Shown here piece by piece: positions 38,046-48,345 of a stretch of DNA of 64,000 nucleotides. Origin of the DNA: Flaccisagitta enflata (Eukaryota; Chaetognatha; Sagittoidea; Aphragmophora); NCBI GenBank assembly GCA_965153355.1, contig OZ231128.1:40362001-40426000 (forward strand). The letters run 5' to 3'. The position numbers were made by a program, and so were the translations under genes. The first letter of the stretch is position 1, and every line of letters begins with the position of its first letter. The notes below the pieces were generated by a model. That model was given only the letters and a program-made list of their open reading frames with translations. It made no database searches and was not told the DNA's origin.

Positions 38046-38475
38046 TTCTGTTTCACGCATTAACGTCATCATACTGACAGATTAAATTCATATTTGCGCA
38101 TTATGTTTGGATTTCTACCACTACCACCTTCTTAAACATTTCATCAACGAATGCAAAGGTTATTGATGCTCATTCCGAACACTCGTAATCCAACTCTGAT
38201 TGCTCTTAAAGCAGCCAACGTCACTTCGCACTTTTATTTTTATTTTTCTACACCATAAACGGTAGAAATCTAATTTTGTAGTATTAGATAGGTATGTGTT
38301 TATGTGTGGCACACACTGTGTACTGTCGCTTCATGACGAATAAAAGATCCTATAGATATTTGGAACGGTTTGATGTTCGAGAGTGCAATTAAGAATTTCA
38401 GCGTGCTAAAGCACATCTACATGGTCCGGTCCGTCGAGCCGAGACGTTCCCCACAAAGCATTGTTGTCTACTGAA
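38046..38475. other. No recognised feature
   Basis: No supportable feature seen. Confidence 0.45.
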
Positions 38476-38630
38476 GGTGTGTCTGCATTAATCAGCTTAT
38501 TCGGATATTCTATTTGGATATTAATACCCGGGTATTTCATGTAGTAAATCTTGTAAATTCACTATGTAGAATATCCGGATATTGATATCCAGATAAAGTA
38601 TCCAAATAAGATGATGAATGCAGACGCACC
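38476..38630. mobile_element. Short hairpin MITE, TIR GGTGYGTCTGCATT
   Basis: The left end GGTGTGTCTGCATTAATCAG and the inverse of the right end (GGTGCGTCTGCATTCATCAT) fold together through TTATTCGGATA-like arms. The interior has further GGATAT palindromes. The target duplication is unclear. Confidence 0.65.
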
Positions 38631-39194
38631 CTAAGGGTAATATCTGAGCCTGGTTACGAATATGGACAATAAACATTCGAACAAAGGGCTTTAAACAGCT
38701 TTATGTTCATGATTTTGTTCATGGGTTTTTTTTTTTCAACAAAAGAAGAAGTCATTGTGCGATTATAGAGCAGATGTACGACTAGTTTTATGATACTGGT
38801 CACTCTTTAGGTCCAAGGAGCTAAAACCGTGAAGCAAATGAAACTGTCTGTGATTTAACATAAAATCTGACGAGCAGTTTCTTTTAAGTTTAGACTCTCG
38901 TATGGTCAATTAGTCTCATTTCCTCACTTCTCATGTCGCGCACATTAAACAGAGAAAGGAAAAAATGTTTCCATTCAATTCCTTCTTTCTTCACTTTTTT
39001 TTCAATTTTCCCCTTCATTATTTCATTCATTTTTTCCCCCATCAACGAGCTCGTCAAAAAGTCATTCTCAGTTACATAACTTTCCAAAAGCGTTTAACGA
39101 ACATCTTCAATTCACGATGTTGGTCCGTATACCCGAATTAGCCTGATAGTAGGTCTGTCCTTTTGTTACATTTTTGCTATTGGTCCTCTGTTGG
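38631..39194. other. No recognised feature
   Basis: No supportable feature seen. Confidence 0.45.
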
Positions 39195-39850
39195 CCTAAA
39201 TTGGGAAAAAAGTCAAAGTCAGTCTTCGACATTTTGACATATTCCAGAAAAACATGGTTTTCATTCTTTCAGTATATTAAACTGTTTTAGTTCATCTAGT
39301 ATCTAGCTTATTTAGCTCAATACTACTTAAATTTCAAGTATGATCTGCAGGGTACGACAAAGTGCCCAAGCACGCAAGCATTGCTTGTAGGCAGCTAGCA
39401 GATTTTGTACGCAGGGGGGCAGAAAAAGAAATTTGAATAAAGAAAAAAAATCAAAAGATCATATGGAAAAAACATATAAAAATTCTGAATTTGTATATAC
39501 TTTTATAAGTATTGATTTAATTTGCAATAATAAATAAAAAAAAAACTATTTATTTTGAAAACGTATACATACTGTTCTGTTACAGTAAAAAATATTCTTT
39601 TGTTTATACTATTTAGAATATCACTACATATAGATTATTATAAATTTTTGGAAGCAGGCGCTTGTTAAAAAATGTCGCTTGTAGGCAGCTTAAAAATTTG
39701 TCGGACCCTGATGATCTGTATATATAATCGCTCATGGTTTGAATTAACAAACAAGAATATTACAGTGACTGAGAACTAAAGCTTGGAGGAAAGTGGCCAA
39801 TTTTTTTCCTCACTGCGATAGTCGCCATTACTGGTAAAGGTCACCAAAAG
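39195..39850 (-). repeat. Dispersed repeat F, copy 2 (inverted)
   Basis: Reverse-complement relative of 24791-25640. AAGTCAGTCTTCGACATTTT (about 39218-39237) and TCGCCATTACTGGTA (about 39822-39836) match blocks of copy 1 in reversed order. A hAT-type MITE (39348-39710) interrupts it, so the copy proper is about 290 bp. Confidence 0.62.
39348..39710. mobile_element. hAT-type MITE, TIR CAGGGTMCGACAA, 8-bp TSD
   Basis: The ends CAGGGTACGACAA and TTGTCGGACCCTG are inverted repeats with one mismatch. The 8-bp sequence ATGATCTG flanks both sides exactly (39340-39347 and 39711-39718). Subterminal CTTGTAGGCAGCT motifs occur at both ends. It is AT-rich and non-coding, 363 bp, and nested in repeat F. 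Confidence 0.88.
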
Positions 39851-40254
39851 CATTCTTGTCATATCTACAAGACTAGCTGTTGCCATTAAATCTTGTGTCA
39901 CCAAAGCACGCGATGTAGATATCATGACCATGTTTCCATTTCGTACTCGTGATTGTTGTCGAGAAATCACAGCGTTGTTTAACGTTAGATAAGGCCGGAT
40001 ACATGGCACCCTAAACGTTGGAGAAAACTGGGTTGTGTGACATATATTGGAGAATTCTGGGCTGTGTAGTATACATTGGAGAAAACTGGGTTGTGTGACA
40101 TACAATGGAGCATTCTGGGTTATTCTGCGCTCTGTAGCTAGTAGCAGTCGGCCCCATGCAGCAGCAAACCACAACAGGATGCGATGCGATTACGCTCTGG
40201 CTTAGAAGCATAGATAGCGATAGTGCAGTGGCTGTTGTCCACAGTCAATTTAAC

Positions 40255-40256
<2 letters not shown>
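39851..40256. other. Unassigned; local ACTGGGTTGTGTGACATAC repeat
   Basis: GGAGAAAACTGGGTTGTGTG occurs at about 40018 and 40078 with related units between (period about 30 bp; four units at 40017-40125). A short family A head (AAGGCCGGATACATGGC) lies at about 39991. Confidence 0.55.

Positions 40257-40327
<71 letters not shown>
40257..40327. repeat. (CT)n microsatellite
   Basis: Pure CT array of about 70 bp. Confidence 0.95.
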
Positions 40328-40333
<6 letters not shown>

Positions 40334-40424
40334 GTAATTAGATCTCCAATTTTTCAGCATGAGGCATAAAGACTGACCTGTTAAAACCGTTAAAATGTTC
40401 TGGAAAAAAATTGGCCACCAGGTT

Positions 40425-40580
40425 TTTCAAATGACTTGAGTTTCTTGAATGACTTAAATGGCTTAGATTACTTAAATGACTTGGAATGACTTTAATTGTC
40501 CTAAATTGAACTCATATGACTTAAATGATCTACAATGACATTAAATGACTTATGATGACCTAAGTTGACATGAAATGATT
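40425..40580. repeat. TGACTTAAA minisatellite
   Basis: Degenerate units of about 10 bp (ATGACTTAAA/ATGACTTGGA). An inverse-orientation relative lies at 56315-56440. Confidence 0.6.
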
Positions 40581-40795
40581 AAAAAAGTTTAGTGTAACAG
40601 ACGGACTGAGATACCCACGGACCGACAAAGCATCCTGTCCAGTAGTGAAGTCACCATTTTGACTCACATGCAATTAACTTGCCATTCAATGTGTTGGTTG
40701 GTCCCTCGGGCCCTCGGTCCGTCGATCACACATCAACTGTTTGGTATGCATGAATGAAATTTCTTTCCTTTTTATGTCTTTTTAAGCAGGCTATT

Positions 40796-40910
40796 AATTA
40801 GGATTAGGGGTGGGGTTAGGGTTAGGGTTAGGGATGGGGTTGGGGAAAGTTTTAGGATTGGGGTTGGAGATAGGGCTAGCGTCAGGGATTGGGGAGGGGT
40901 AGGTTCCGTG
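40796..40910. repeat. Short TTAGGG-like interstitial tract
   Basis: GGGTTAGGGTTAGGGTTAGG at its best (about 40813-40833), degrading to GGGGTTGGGG-like units. It matches the telomere hexamer of many animals and fungi. It is too short and degenerate to be a telomere. Confidence 0.65.
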
Positions 40911-40954
40911 CCGAATCTGCTCAAATTAAGGCTTCGCCTTCGCGGGGAATTCGG

Positions 40955-41095
40955 TAAACAAGGCCGTAAACGCGCCCCCCAGTCGCGGAAGGGTTGACAG
41001 GAGCATAAAACATAAATGTGACGTGACGTGATCGACAGACCGACCGACATGGCAAGTTCTAGGGTCGCGTGTCCGCGACGAATAACAAAAGCACA
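40955..41095 (+). repeat. Family A repeat A13, degenerate
   Basis: AACAAGGCCGTAAACGCG, CCCCCCAGTCGCGGAAGGG, GACAGGAGCATAAAAC, GACAGACCGACCGACATGGC, then TAGGGTCGCGTGTCCGCGAC and GAATAAC. Confidence 0.7.
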
Positions 41096-41180
41096 GAAGA
41101 GACTCTAGACGAGCACGAATGCAATGACACGATTTTCTCATTTTAAAAGCAATGCATAGATCCCTCAGCTCAGCTTTGTA

Positions 41181-41773
41181 CTATCTAGGAAATAGAAATC
41201 TTCCCGCACGTTTCAGTCAATAACTCTTGTAAAAATCATCTGATTGAGAAAAAATTGGTGACAAAAATGAAGCTCTTCAAATTTGCAAGCCATCTACGCA
41301 AACCGCATCTTGCTATCCCAATGGGTTCAAAAGTTATCTTACTTTGAATGAAATCATTCGTTTTGAAGGTTCCTCAATTTGATTTTTTTTACAGTAAGAC
41401 TTAATCATCAAAAAATTGATAACTCATTTGTTTTTTGATGAATTGACAAAAAATTGGTGACCAAACTGAAGAGTTTTTCAAGGGGCATCTTTTTGTATTT
41501 TTGCGCAACAAAATCAGCCCAGCCATTTAAAAGTTATGATCACTCAAAGATGAAAAAAGGGGAAGAAAATTCATCACGCAAAAATGCTGGAAGCTGTCAC
41601 TCAAAAGTACCTCCAGAAACTCTTACAAATTGCTGAACTGGCTAATGGTGGTGGTAATTATGTCAGAGGGAGCTTACATCCATTATTCATTGATTTGCAA
41701 TCAGCTGATATACGTGATTGTGTCATTAAATGACATGACTGCTTAGGTGGGAAGATTTCTATTTCCTAGATAG
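41181..41773 (+). mobile_element. MITE family E copy 1, TIR CTATCTAGGAAATAG
   Basis: The 25-bp terminal repeats are identical and begin CTATCTAGGAAATAGAAATC. TA lies at 41179-41180 and 41774-41775. The 593-bp interior aligns with the element at 57627-58224 read in reverse, for example AATTGGTGAC and AATGGGTTCAAAAGTTATCT. No transposase is encoded. The TIR resembles that of the Tc1 element at 51536. Confidence 0.85.
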
Positions 41774-41967
41774 TATTCTTTCCTTCCATCCATTCTTGTT
41801 TTTCCATTCCCATCCTTTTTCCCCCTTAAAAATGACATAACCTGTCATTTTTGACAAGTTTGACATTTTCTCTCGCTCTCTCTTTTTTTTTCTTTTTTTT
41901 TTCTTTTTGTCAACTATCCACAGGCCGTGTTTACATTTTTGATCTTGATAAAGCCGTTGAAATTTCT

Positions 41968-42075
41968 CTTTTGGGGGGCCTTTAGATCTCATAACAGTGA
42001 TTTTGACGTATTCTAGCCAGCCTTTTGGGGGGCCTTTAGATCTCATAACAGTGATTTTGACGTATTCTAGCCAGC
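41968..42075. repeat. 54-bp tandem duplication
   Basis: The block starting CTTTTGGGGGGCCTTTAGAT at 41968 recurs at 42022, with essentially identical units. Confidence 0.92.
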
Positions 42076-42557
42076 GCTATTTTGTGAGTTTACCGCAATC
42101 AAAACCAGAGCGATTTAGCTGTTGATGAAACTTTTTTTTTAGATTTAGGTACTTAGGCTCGTAGAAAACTCAGGGTGCACTTGTGGCTGCAAAGTATATT
42201 TGCTCATCATGAAACATCAATCGAAATCATTCAACCCGATTAACTGTGATGACAATTATTCGTTACTGTATACGAACGGCTGCAACGTAAAAAAATCCTG
42301 GCTGTGAAAAATTACTGCTCACATGTATAGAAGTAGCGCTGTGATTTGTATCGCGTTTTACCCAATATATTGTATTGATTGATCAAACTGTATTGTTAAC
42401 AAAGAGATCGCCCGGACCTAATTCTATGTCATGTCTTTACTCCTTCCTTGCAGAAAAAAAGGTGAAGCACTATGTTTGAAGAAAAGCTAAAAGAATGCTC
42501 GTCTTTTATCATTTTTCTGGATGAAGCGCTCAGAGACAGGCACACTGACATACAAAA
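42076..42557. other. No recognised feature
   Basis: No supportable feature seen. Confidence 0.45.
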
Positions 42558-42800
42558 CAGGGTGGGGGTATTAAAGTTTTAGGTCTGACAAACCTATGTA
42601 ATTCTACAAACTACCCCCATGAATTATAACAAAAAGATATACCAAGTATCTTTTGCCATTATAAAATGGGGGGGGGCGGCTCTATCAGGGACTTGTCAAA
42701 TGGTCATGAAATTTGGCAAACCTTTTTATTATAATAAATGAAGGCAGTTTGTAGAATTACATAAGTTTATGACACCTATGACCTCCCAACCCCCACCCTG
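42558..42800. mobile_element. hAT-type MITE, TIR CAGGGTGGGGGT
   Basis: The ends CAGGGTGGGGGT and ACCCCCACCCTG are perfect inverted repeats. A second inverted block (ATGTAATTCTACAAACT) lies about 40 bp inside each end. The flanks ATACAAAA (42550-42557) and ATACATAA (42801-42808) are an 8-bp duplication with one mismatch. It is 243 bp and non-coding. Confidence 0.82.
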
Positions 42801-42808
42801 ATACATAA

Positions 42809-43502
42809 TGATAATGTCTTCATGAAAGCATCTAAAAGTATTCTAAGTGCTTTTGAACGGTATTCAAACAACTGCTGACCCAAAAACCCACAAAATTCGC
42901 TATAAATACATTAAGAATGATCAGTGAAACAGGTAGACCTTACATTTTACTATCTATGCGAACTACGGTTGCTTAAATTTGTCAAAGAGAGAAAAAAAAG
43001 AGAAAATGGAAAGTAGACCAAAAAATACGGTTCTTTCACCGATATGTAACTATTCCTGACTTCAATCGTTCTAAATCCATGGATTCTTGCTGACTTTGGA
43101 CTGGTGAATGTTTAAGATTAACTAACCCCTGAATATGAACCTTGCTTTCATATGAATGTTGTTGTACGGGGACCTCTGCCTCTGGCAGGCTCGCTGTTAC
43201 GGGTCCTTCTGTTCTCCAGGCGTGCTTTTTGGGCAGCGGCTTCAAAGGGCTGATGTCGTGCAGAACAGAGGGTTGAATTTCACTAAACTTAAGTCTAAAC
43301 TGTCCGAAGCCGAAGGATAAATTCGCTGTTTGTGAGAAAAAAAAAAACTACTCGTCACTAAATATGATACTGCACTAAACGAATTGTTTTTGCACATTCG
43401 CTTTGCGACATTCTCAAATCTCAAATTTCGCTGATGTCGCCAAATTGCGGCAGAATTGCAGAAAAAATGCAGCAGAAAAAATACCACTTCCAGCTGTCAT
43501 GT
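42809..43502. other. Unassigned; family D end at 43222-43276
   Basis: TTTTTGGGCAGCGGCTTCAA followed by GTCGTGCAGAACAGAGGG is one terminus of family D without its core. No gene was found. Confidence 0.5.
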
Positions 43503-43671
43503 TTTTTAGTTGCGGACACGCAACTCTATAAGAGGCTTTGTCCGTCCGTCGGTCGGTCGGTCGGTCGGTCGGTCGGTCGGTCGGTGAGCACGAGTCGAAA
43601 AGTGGGAAAACGCGCATTTCCGCCCCTGCCGACCTGTCCGCAACTGGTGGCCGTGTATCCGGCCTTGTTGT
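43503..43671 (-). repeat. Family A repeat A14, full length
   Basis: TTTTTAG, hairpin TTGCGGACACGCAA, CTCTATAAGAGGCTTTGTC, a pure CGGT array (43548-43584), CGAGTCGAAAAGTGGGAAAA, GCCCCTGCCGACCTGTCCGC, GCCGTGTATCCGGCCTTGTT. It belongs to the same subfamily as 46507 and 46781. Confidence 0.88.
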
Positions 43672-43984
43672 ATGTGCGTGTGATTTTCTTTTGCACATAT
43701 TTTCCACATGCATGTAGAAGTCGTTATTCATTTTCAAACAACGCAACGTCTGTTTTACCTGTATCTTTTTTTTCCCTTTGTGTGGCTTTTTACTTTTTCT
43801 TGGAGGAGGAGGGCTTATGAGTTTGTTTGTTTGCATGTCTTTTTTCTTTTTGTCTAATATCAGTCGCGTCTGCATATACTCGGGGTTTTTTTCGTCCACG
43901 TCAAAAGAGATTACTGACACTTTGTTGGTTGTCAGAGATCCTGTCCATGCCACAATTTCAACATGTTTTTGCCTCTCAATAACA
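43672..43984. other. No recognised feature
   Basis: No supportable feature seen. Confidence 0.4.
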
Positions 43985-44221
43985 TTGGGGTGTATATAAT
44001 TGAGTGGCCTTTGATTTTCTTCCCCGTGATGCATCGCGTCGCGTTACAAAATTTATGATTTTCTTCCCAATAAAGCAATAAAACAGTGTATTTAAGGTTT
44101 AAATAGTGTTGAATTGTGTTTTACTAATCAAGTTTTATGATTTGGTACTGCCAAAATTCAAAATTTTCTTTTTTTCTCTTTTTTCCCCCTTCCTCTCCCT
44201 TCCCTATCTCCAAGCATTAAA

Positions 44222-46233
44222 ATGCGACGTGGCGAAGAAACACGATCTCTCTTCGACCTTCGCGGCTTTCCAATAAAAATCATCAAAAAACTCCTTGTAC
44301 CATAATGTAATCAGCTGAAAATACACTCAAAATTCCATCTTTTCGTTCTCCACCCAACTGTAAATTTTCATCTCAATCAGTCAACGGGAAGGGTCAAAAC
44401 TTTGTAAGAAACTACCATCATTAATGGGCTTGATTTTATTTCGTCATCAAAAAAAAAATCGCTATCGTGGTCTCACTCTCTCATCGCCTCATATTTGTTT
44501 GGAATCTAAAGTCCAAGTTGAATCAGTTCTCCAACCTCGGTCTTCATGTAAAAATTACTACACAGAACCAAAGACTGAATCTAACTGAAGGAAATTGTCA
44601 TCTTTCGGTTAACTTAAGATAGATTGTCACAGAGTTGGAAGTTACTGAGCACTGGGGCAGTTGGCACAAGCGCCACTCTTTGAGATGAAGAGCTATCTAG
44701 AACAGTCTCGGTTTCATCCTGCTCTGACAATCTAATAAAGCTCAAGACATGGAAAAAATACAGCGTGATATTGATCAACTGGAAAAAGAGTCAAAAGAAA
44801 CAAATGAATGGAAAACAAAAATTGAAAATGAAATAGATGGTCTGCTCGTGGCCTTCAAAAAAGGTTTTGAAAAGCTAACTGAAGCCATGGAAGGAATTAA
44901 CCGTAATCAAACAGCTTTGAAGGAAACAATTGCCATGCTAACCATGAAAATGGAAAAACATATCACAAGTGCTGATTCCTTCAAAGCCCAAGTGGTTAAG
45001 CATCAGGTTGCCTCAAAAACCGAAGTTGAAGCCTTTGGAAAGAAATTGACCAAATCACAACAACAGTTAGATGCAACAAATCGCGAGTTTGCAGAGGAGA
45101 TGGAAAAAAATAGGCGTATCAAAGATGAATTGAAGACCAAGATGGATGCCATTGGAGAAAAAACAACATCAACTGACGTCAGATTACAGGAGCTCCAGAC
45201 CGAATTTCATGCCATCAAGGCAAAAGTGGATGAAATTCACAATTCTGCACAAAGTTCAACCAACACTGCCACAACGAATAAAGGCACACCTGTGCAATTT
45301 GTTCCAGAATGGGTTTTGCGCGAACGAAAGAGAAACAACATCATCATTTTTGGTCAACAGGAAACGGATGACGATCTTGCCTTGATCAAATTGCTTGCTG
45401 GTGACTTGGACCTGGACCTGGATCCTTCAACAGACATTGTTCATCATTTTCGTGTTGGAACATCAAACAGTAGCAATATGCGCCCCCTGGTCGTTAAATT
45501 TGTATGCTCGGAAAAAAAGAGGGCAATGCTCCTGATGGCGAAGAAGTTGAAAGGAATGGAGAGATGGAACGGGGTGGTTATCACTCATGACATGACAAAA
45601 TTGGAATGTCAAGTGGAAAAAGCATGGGAGATTAAATTACGGCAAGATGCTGAGCATTTGAACAATTCTCTCACTGCAGATGAAAAAAGCGTCAAGTTTT
45701 TCAAAGTTATTGGCGGCCGTCGTGAGCGAAGAATAGCATGCTTTCCGATTAAATGACTCACTAACTTAGAGACCATAAGAGCACAATGATCAAAACAGAT
45801 TTTTTTTCCTCTCTCTACAAATGGTTTCTTAGTATCATAAAATTTTTAGTATTTGCTCAGAGAATTATCACTGATAATATTTGCACTTATGAAAGCATCA
45901 TATTTTCTATTTGGATGTATCTATAGTCTTCATTTTTATATATTGGAAAGTCGTTGAATTTTGGTGAAAATGCAACTTTTTCCTTCACTGATTTACACTT
46001 TTGATTTTTTTTTTTAAAAAACTAGTGACTGGTCAATTTGGAATATTTTGAACATGGCATTTTCAATTTTTAGAAGTTGCATGGTAACGATTCTTGCTTT
46101 TGGTTCCTAAGAATTATTAACTGGTTAATTTTCTTTGCCACGTGAATTGTAATTGTTGGTAAAGCTATCATCTCGATGAGCAAGTCGTAAAAAGCTTGCT
46201 TCCTTTGATAGCTATACTTTTATATTATATTAT
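44222..46233 (+). mobile_element. ORF1-only LINE-like insertion
   Basis: Compared with the empty MITE at 13424, this 2-kb block interrupts the sequence next to CTATCTCCAAG. ATTAAA flanks it on both sides (44216-44221 and 46234-46239), a plausible target duplication. The 3' end is a TATAT-rich tail (about 46217-46233), as in many non-LTR retrotransposons. It holds about 530 bp of leader, one ORF1 and about 480 bp of trailer; no endonuclease or reverse transcriptase is present. This fits an ORF1-only derivative such as mammalian HAL1, though that parallel is only structural. Confidence 0.6.
44749..45756 (+). CDS. LINE-type ORF1 protein (coiled coil, RRM-like)
   Basis: Intact 335-codon frame starting at ATG in the context CAAGAC-ATG-G. 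Residues about 1-180 are highly charged with heptad-like Leu/Ile/Met spacing and read as a long coiled coil for multimerisation. A Ser/Thr/Asn linker (about 168-182) follows. The segment RERKRNNIIIFG (about 193-204) opens an RRM-like module that continues through RPLVVKF and the KKLKG and VVITHDMT motifs. The C-terminal FFKVIGGRRERRIACFPIK resembles the basic CTD of L1-type ORF1p. In known LINEs, ORF1p binds element RNA and acts as a chaperone for target-primed reverse transcription. No ORF2 follows, so movement would need a partner element. The lack of stops or frameshifts means it is young or retained. A host gene derived from such an ORF1 is possible but has no support here. The family match rests on motif memory, not on a search. 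Confidence 0.8.
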   Translation: MEKIQRDIDQLEKESKETNEWKTKIENEIDGLLVAFKKGFEKLTEAMEGINRNQTALKETIAMLTMKMEKHITSADSFKAQVVKHQVASKTEVEAFGKKLTKSQQQLDATNREFAEEMEKNRRIKDELKTKMDAIGEKTTSTDVRLQELQTEFHAIKAKVDEIHNSAQSSTNTATTNKGTPVQFVPEWVLRERKRNNIIIFGQQETDDDLALIKLLAGDLDLDLDPSTDIVHHFRVGTSNSSNMRPLVVKFVCSEKKRAMLLMAKKLKGMERWNGVVITHDMTKLECQVEKAWEIKLRQDAEHLNNSLTADEKSVKFFKVIGGRRERRIACFPIK

Positions 46234-46506
46234 ATTAAACCCTTTGATTTCCCCCCCCCCCGGCGGGGGAAACTCAAATATATACAGGCCTGCATTTTAG
46301 TTCATTTCTCAGATTTTAAAACAGCATTATAATCATCAGTATTATCATCACGCAATTCAATATTGTGTCCCACTAACCTGAAAGGGAAATTAGCCTACTT
46401 TGACCACTATATCATTCTTCATCTCTCACTGGCATTCGGAACTGCTGATTTCGCCGCCTTTCTATGGCCTAATTCTCCATTCAAAACATTCTCTGTTATT
46501 GAATAA

Positions 46507-46660
46507 CAAGGCCGGATACACGGCCACCAGTTGCGGACGGGTGGGCAGGGGCGGAAATGCGCGTTTTACCACTTTTCAACTCGAGCGTGACGGACCAACC
46601 GACTGACCGACAGACGGCGGACAAAGTTTCTTATAGAGTTGCGTGTCCGCAACTAAAAAG
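46507..46660 (+). repeat. Family A repeat A15, full length
   Basis: CAAGGCCGGATACACGGCCA, GTTGCGGACGGGTGGGCAGG, GCGCGTTTTACCACTTTTCA, a short GACCAACCGACTGACCGACA array, CTTATAGAG, the hairpin TTGCGTGTCCGCAA and CTAAAAAG. Confidence 0.88.
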
Positions 46661-46780
46661 AAAGCGATTATCTTAAACATCGAGGAGTGATATAAGATAG
46701 AAGAAGGAAGTTGTTGTCGTTCAGGAGAAGTCACCTAAAATCCTTTTCACTCTTAACTTAATTGAAAGAACTAAGAAAAC

Positions 46781-46970
46781 TAGGCCGGATACACGGCCAC
46801 CAGTTGCGGACGGGTGGGCAGGGGCGGAAATGCGCGTTTTCCCACTTTTCGACTCAATCATTACGGACCAACGGACGGACGGACGGACGGACGGACGGAC
46901 GGACGGACGGACGGACGGACGGACGGACGGACAAAGCCTCTTATAGAGTTGCGTGTCCGCAACTAAAAAC
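46781..46970 (+). repeat. Family A repeat A16, full length, expanded array
   Basis: Nearly identical to A15 outside the array, which here is a pure (GGAC)n run of about 60 bp (46870-46932) instead of mixed units. Hairpin TTGCGTGTCCGCAA and CTAAAAAC end it. Confidence 0.88.
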
Positions 46971-47008
46971 AAAATATAGAAAAATCTGAAATTCATAGCC
47001 TCTCCCAG

Positions 47009-47013
<5 letters not shown>

Positions 47014-47055
<42 letters not shown>
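47014..47055. repeat. (CTGT)n(CT)n microsatellite
   Basis: Short GTCT then CT array. Confidence 0.9.
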
Positions 47056-47057
<2 letters not shown>

Positions 47058-47145
47058 CTGGGCTTCTTGTTTTGGATGTATAGCGTTCAATTATCATTTA
47101 TGCAGCTGTACGTAGAATGAGGCGACTGATTAAGCTTATGAACCA

Positions 47146-47370
47146 AAACAAGTCCGATAGGGCGACAATGCATCCTGACTGTGCTCTGCCTTAATCCACT
47201 TCAGCGGTAGATATGTGAGATATATGGAGGGTTGCATGGACAGACAGACAGTATCAAAAGACGCTTTTAAAACATCCCAAGGAGTGTTTGGTTTACATAC
47301 CGACAAGTAGACTGACCGACGATTGGATGGATGGACGGACAGACCCTCTCATAGAGATGCGTTTTTGACG
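47146..47370 (+). repeat. Family C repeat C5
   Basis: AACAAGTCCGATAGGGCGAC and AATGCATCCTGACTGTG form the head. A middle block follows, then ACTGACCGACGATTGG and GGATGGACGGACAGACC array units, CTCTCATAGAGATGCG and a decayed hairpin. Confidence 0.72.
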
Positions 47371-47654
47371 GGCGGAAACTTGCTATTTCCTTTTTTTTTC
47401 ATTTTTCTGAAAAATTGAACGTCATCCGGTAAATGAAGGGAATGAAAAAATGATTGGTGACGAGTGACGAGTAATGAAGCTTTCGCCGGCGGTAATTCAT
47501 CAACGCGTCAACAACGGTTGATGGCCAATCTGGAATTGTGGTACTCGGCCTGATTGTCGCGGTGGTGGCTTTTTGGGCAGCGGCCCTGAAGGGGACGATG
47601 TCCTGTAGCACACAAGGGGACTTTTGTTCGTTTGTCCGTCCGTGCGTCTGTGCA

Positions 47655-48235
47655 TCCCCCCCGCCCTGAGACTCAAATCTCAGCCTTAACGCTCAAATCC
47701 CAATCTCGAGGCTCAAATCCCAGCCTCAAGGCTCAAATCCCAGCCTCGAGGCGTAAATCCCAGCCCCAAAGCTCAAATCCCAGCCTTGAGGCTCAAATCC
47801 CAGCCTCTAGGCTCAAATCCCAGCCCCAAGGCTCAAATCCCAGCCTCGAGGCTCAAATCCCGGCCTCAAGGCTCAAATTCCAGTAGAACACATGGGGACT
47901 TTCATTTCTTCGTCTGTCTGTGCGTCCATGCGTTTCTCCCCAACCCCCCCCCCGCCCTGAGACTCAAATCTCGGCCCCAAAGCTCAAATCCCAGCCTCGA
48001 GGCTCAAATTCCAGGCTCAAGGCTCAAATCCCAGCCTCAAGGCTCAAATTCCAGTCTTGAGGCTCAAATCCCAGCCTTGAGGCTCAAATCTCAGCTTTAA
48101 GGTTCAAATCTCAGCCCCAAGATTCAAATCCCAGCCTCAAGGCTCAAATCCCAGCCTCAAGGCTCAAATCCCAGCCTCAAGGCTCAAATCTAAGCCTCGA
48201 GGCTCCAATCCCAGCCTCGAGGCTCAAATCTGCAC
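47655..48235. repeat. 20-bp minisatellite core of D6
   Basis: Units of the form GGCTCAAATCCCAGCCTCAA are repeated about 24 times in two blocks with point variants. There are no unique spacers, so it is not a CRISPR array. Confidence 0.9.
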
Positions 48236-48345
48236 ACACGGACGGAAGAACGAACAAAAGTCCCCCTGTGTTCTACAGAACATCGCCCCCTTCAGGGCCG
48301 CTGCCCTGCTACCCATCACCTAAAATCACCAACATACATATCAGG

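Larger units (their letters stand above)
43985..46292. mobile_element. hAT-type MITE enlarged by a LINE-like insertion
   Basis: The left 230 bp align with the MITE at 13424-13755: GGGGTGTATATAATTGAG, GCATCGCGTCGCGTTACAAA and AGGTTTAAATAGTGTT occur in the same order. The right end CTCAAATATATACAGGCCTG is the diverged inverse terminus. Between them, about 44222-46233 is foreign DNA. Target duplications are no longer convincing (CAATAACA versus CATTTTAG), which suggests an older insertion than the 13424 copy. Confidence 0.7.

Noticed and set aside
40796-40910. A true telomere
   Set aside because: Only about three perfect TTAGGG units, in the middle of the window, decaying on both sides.
47655-48235. 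CRISPR-like regularly spaced repeats
   Set aside because: Units are contiguous about 20-bp tandem repeats without unique spacers, in eukaryotic-type DNA, inside family D.
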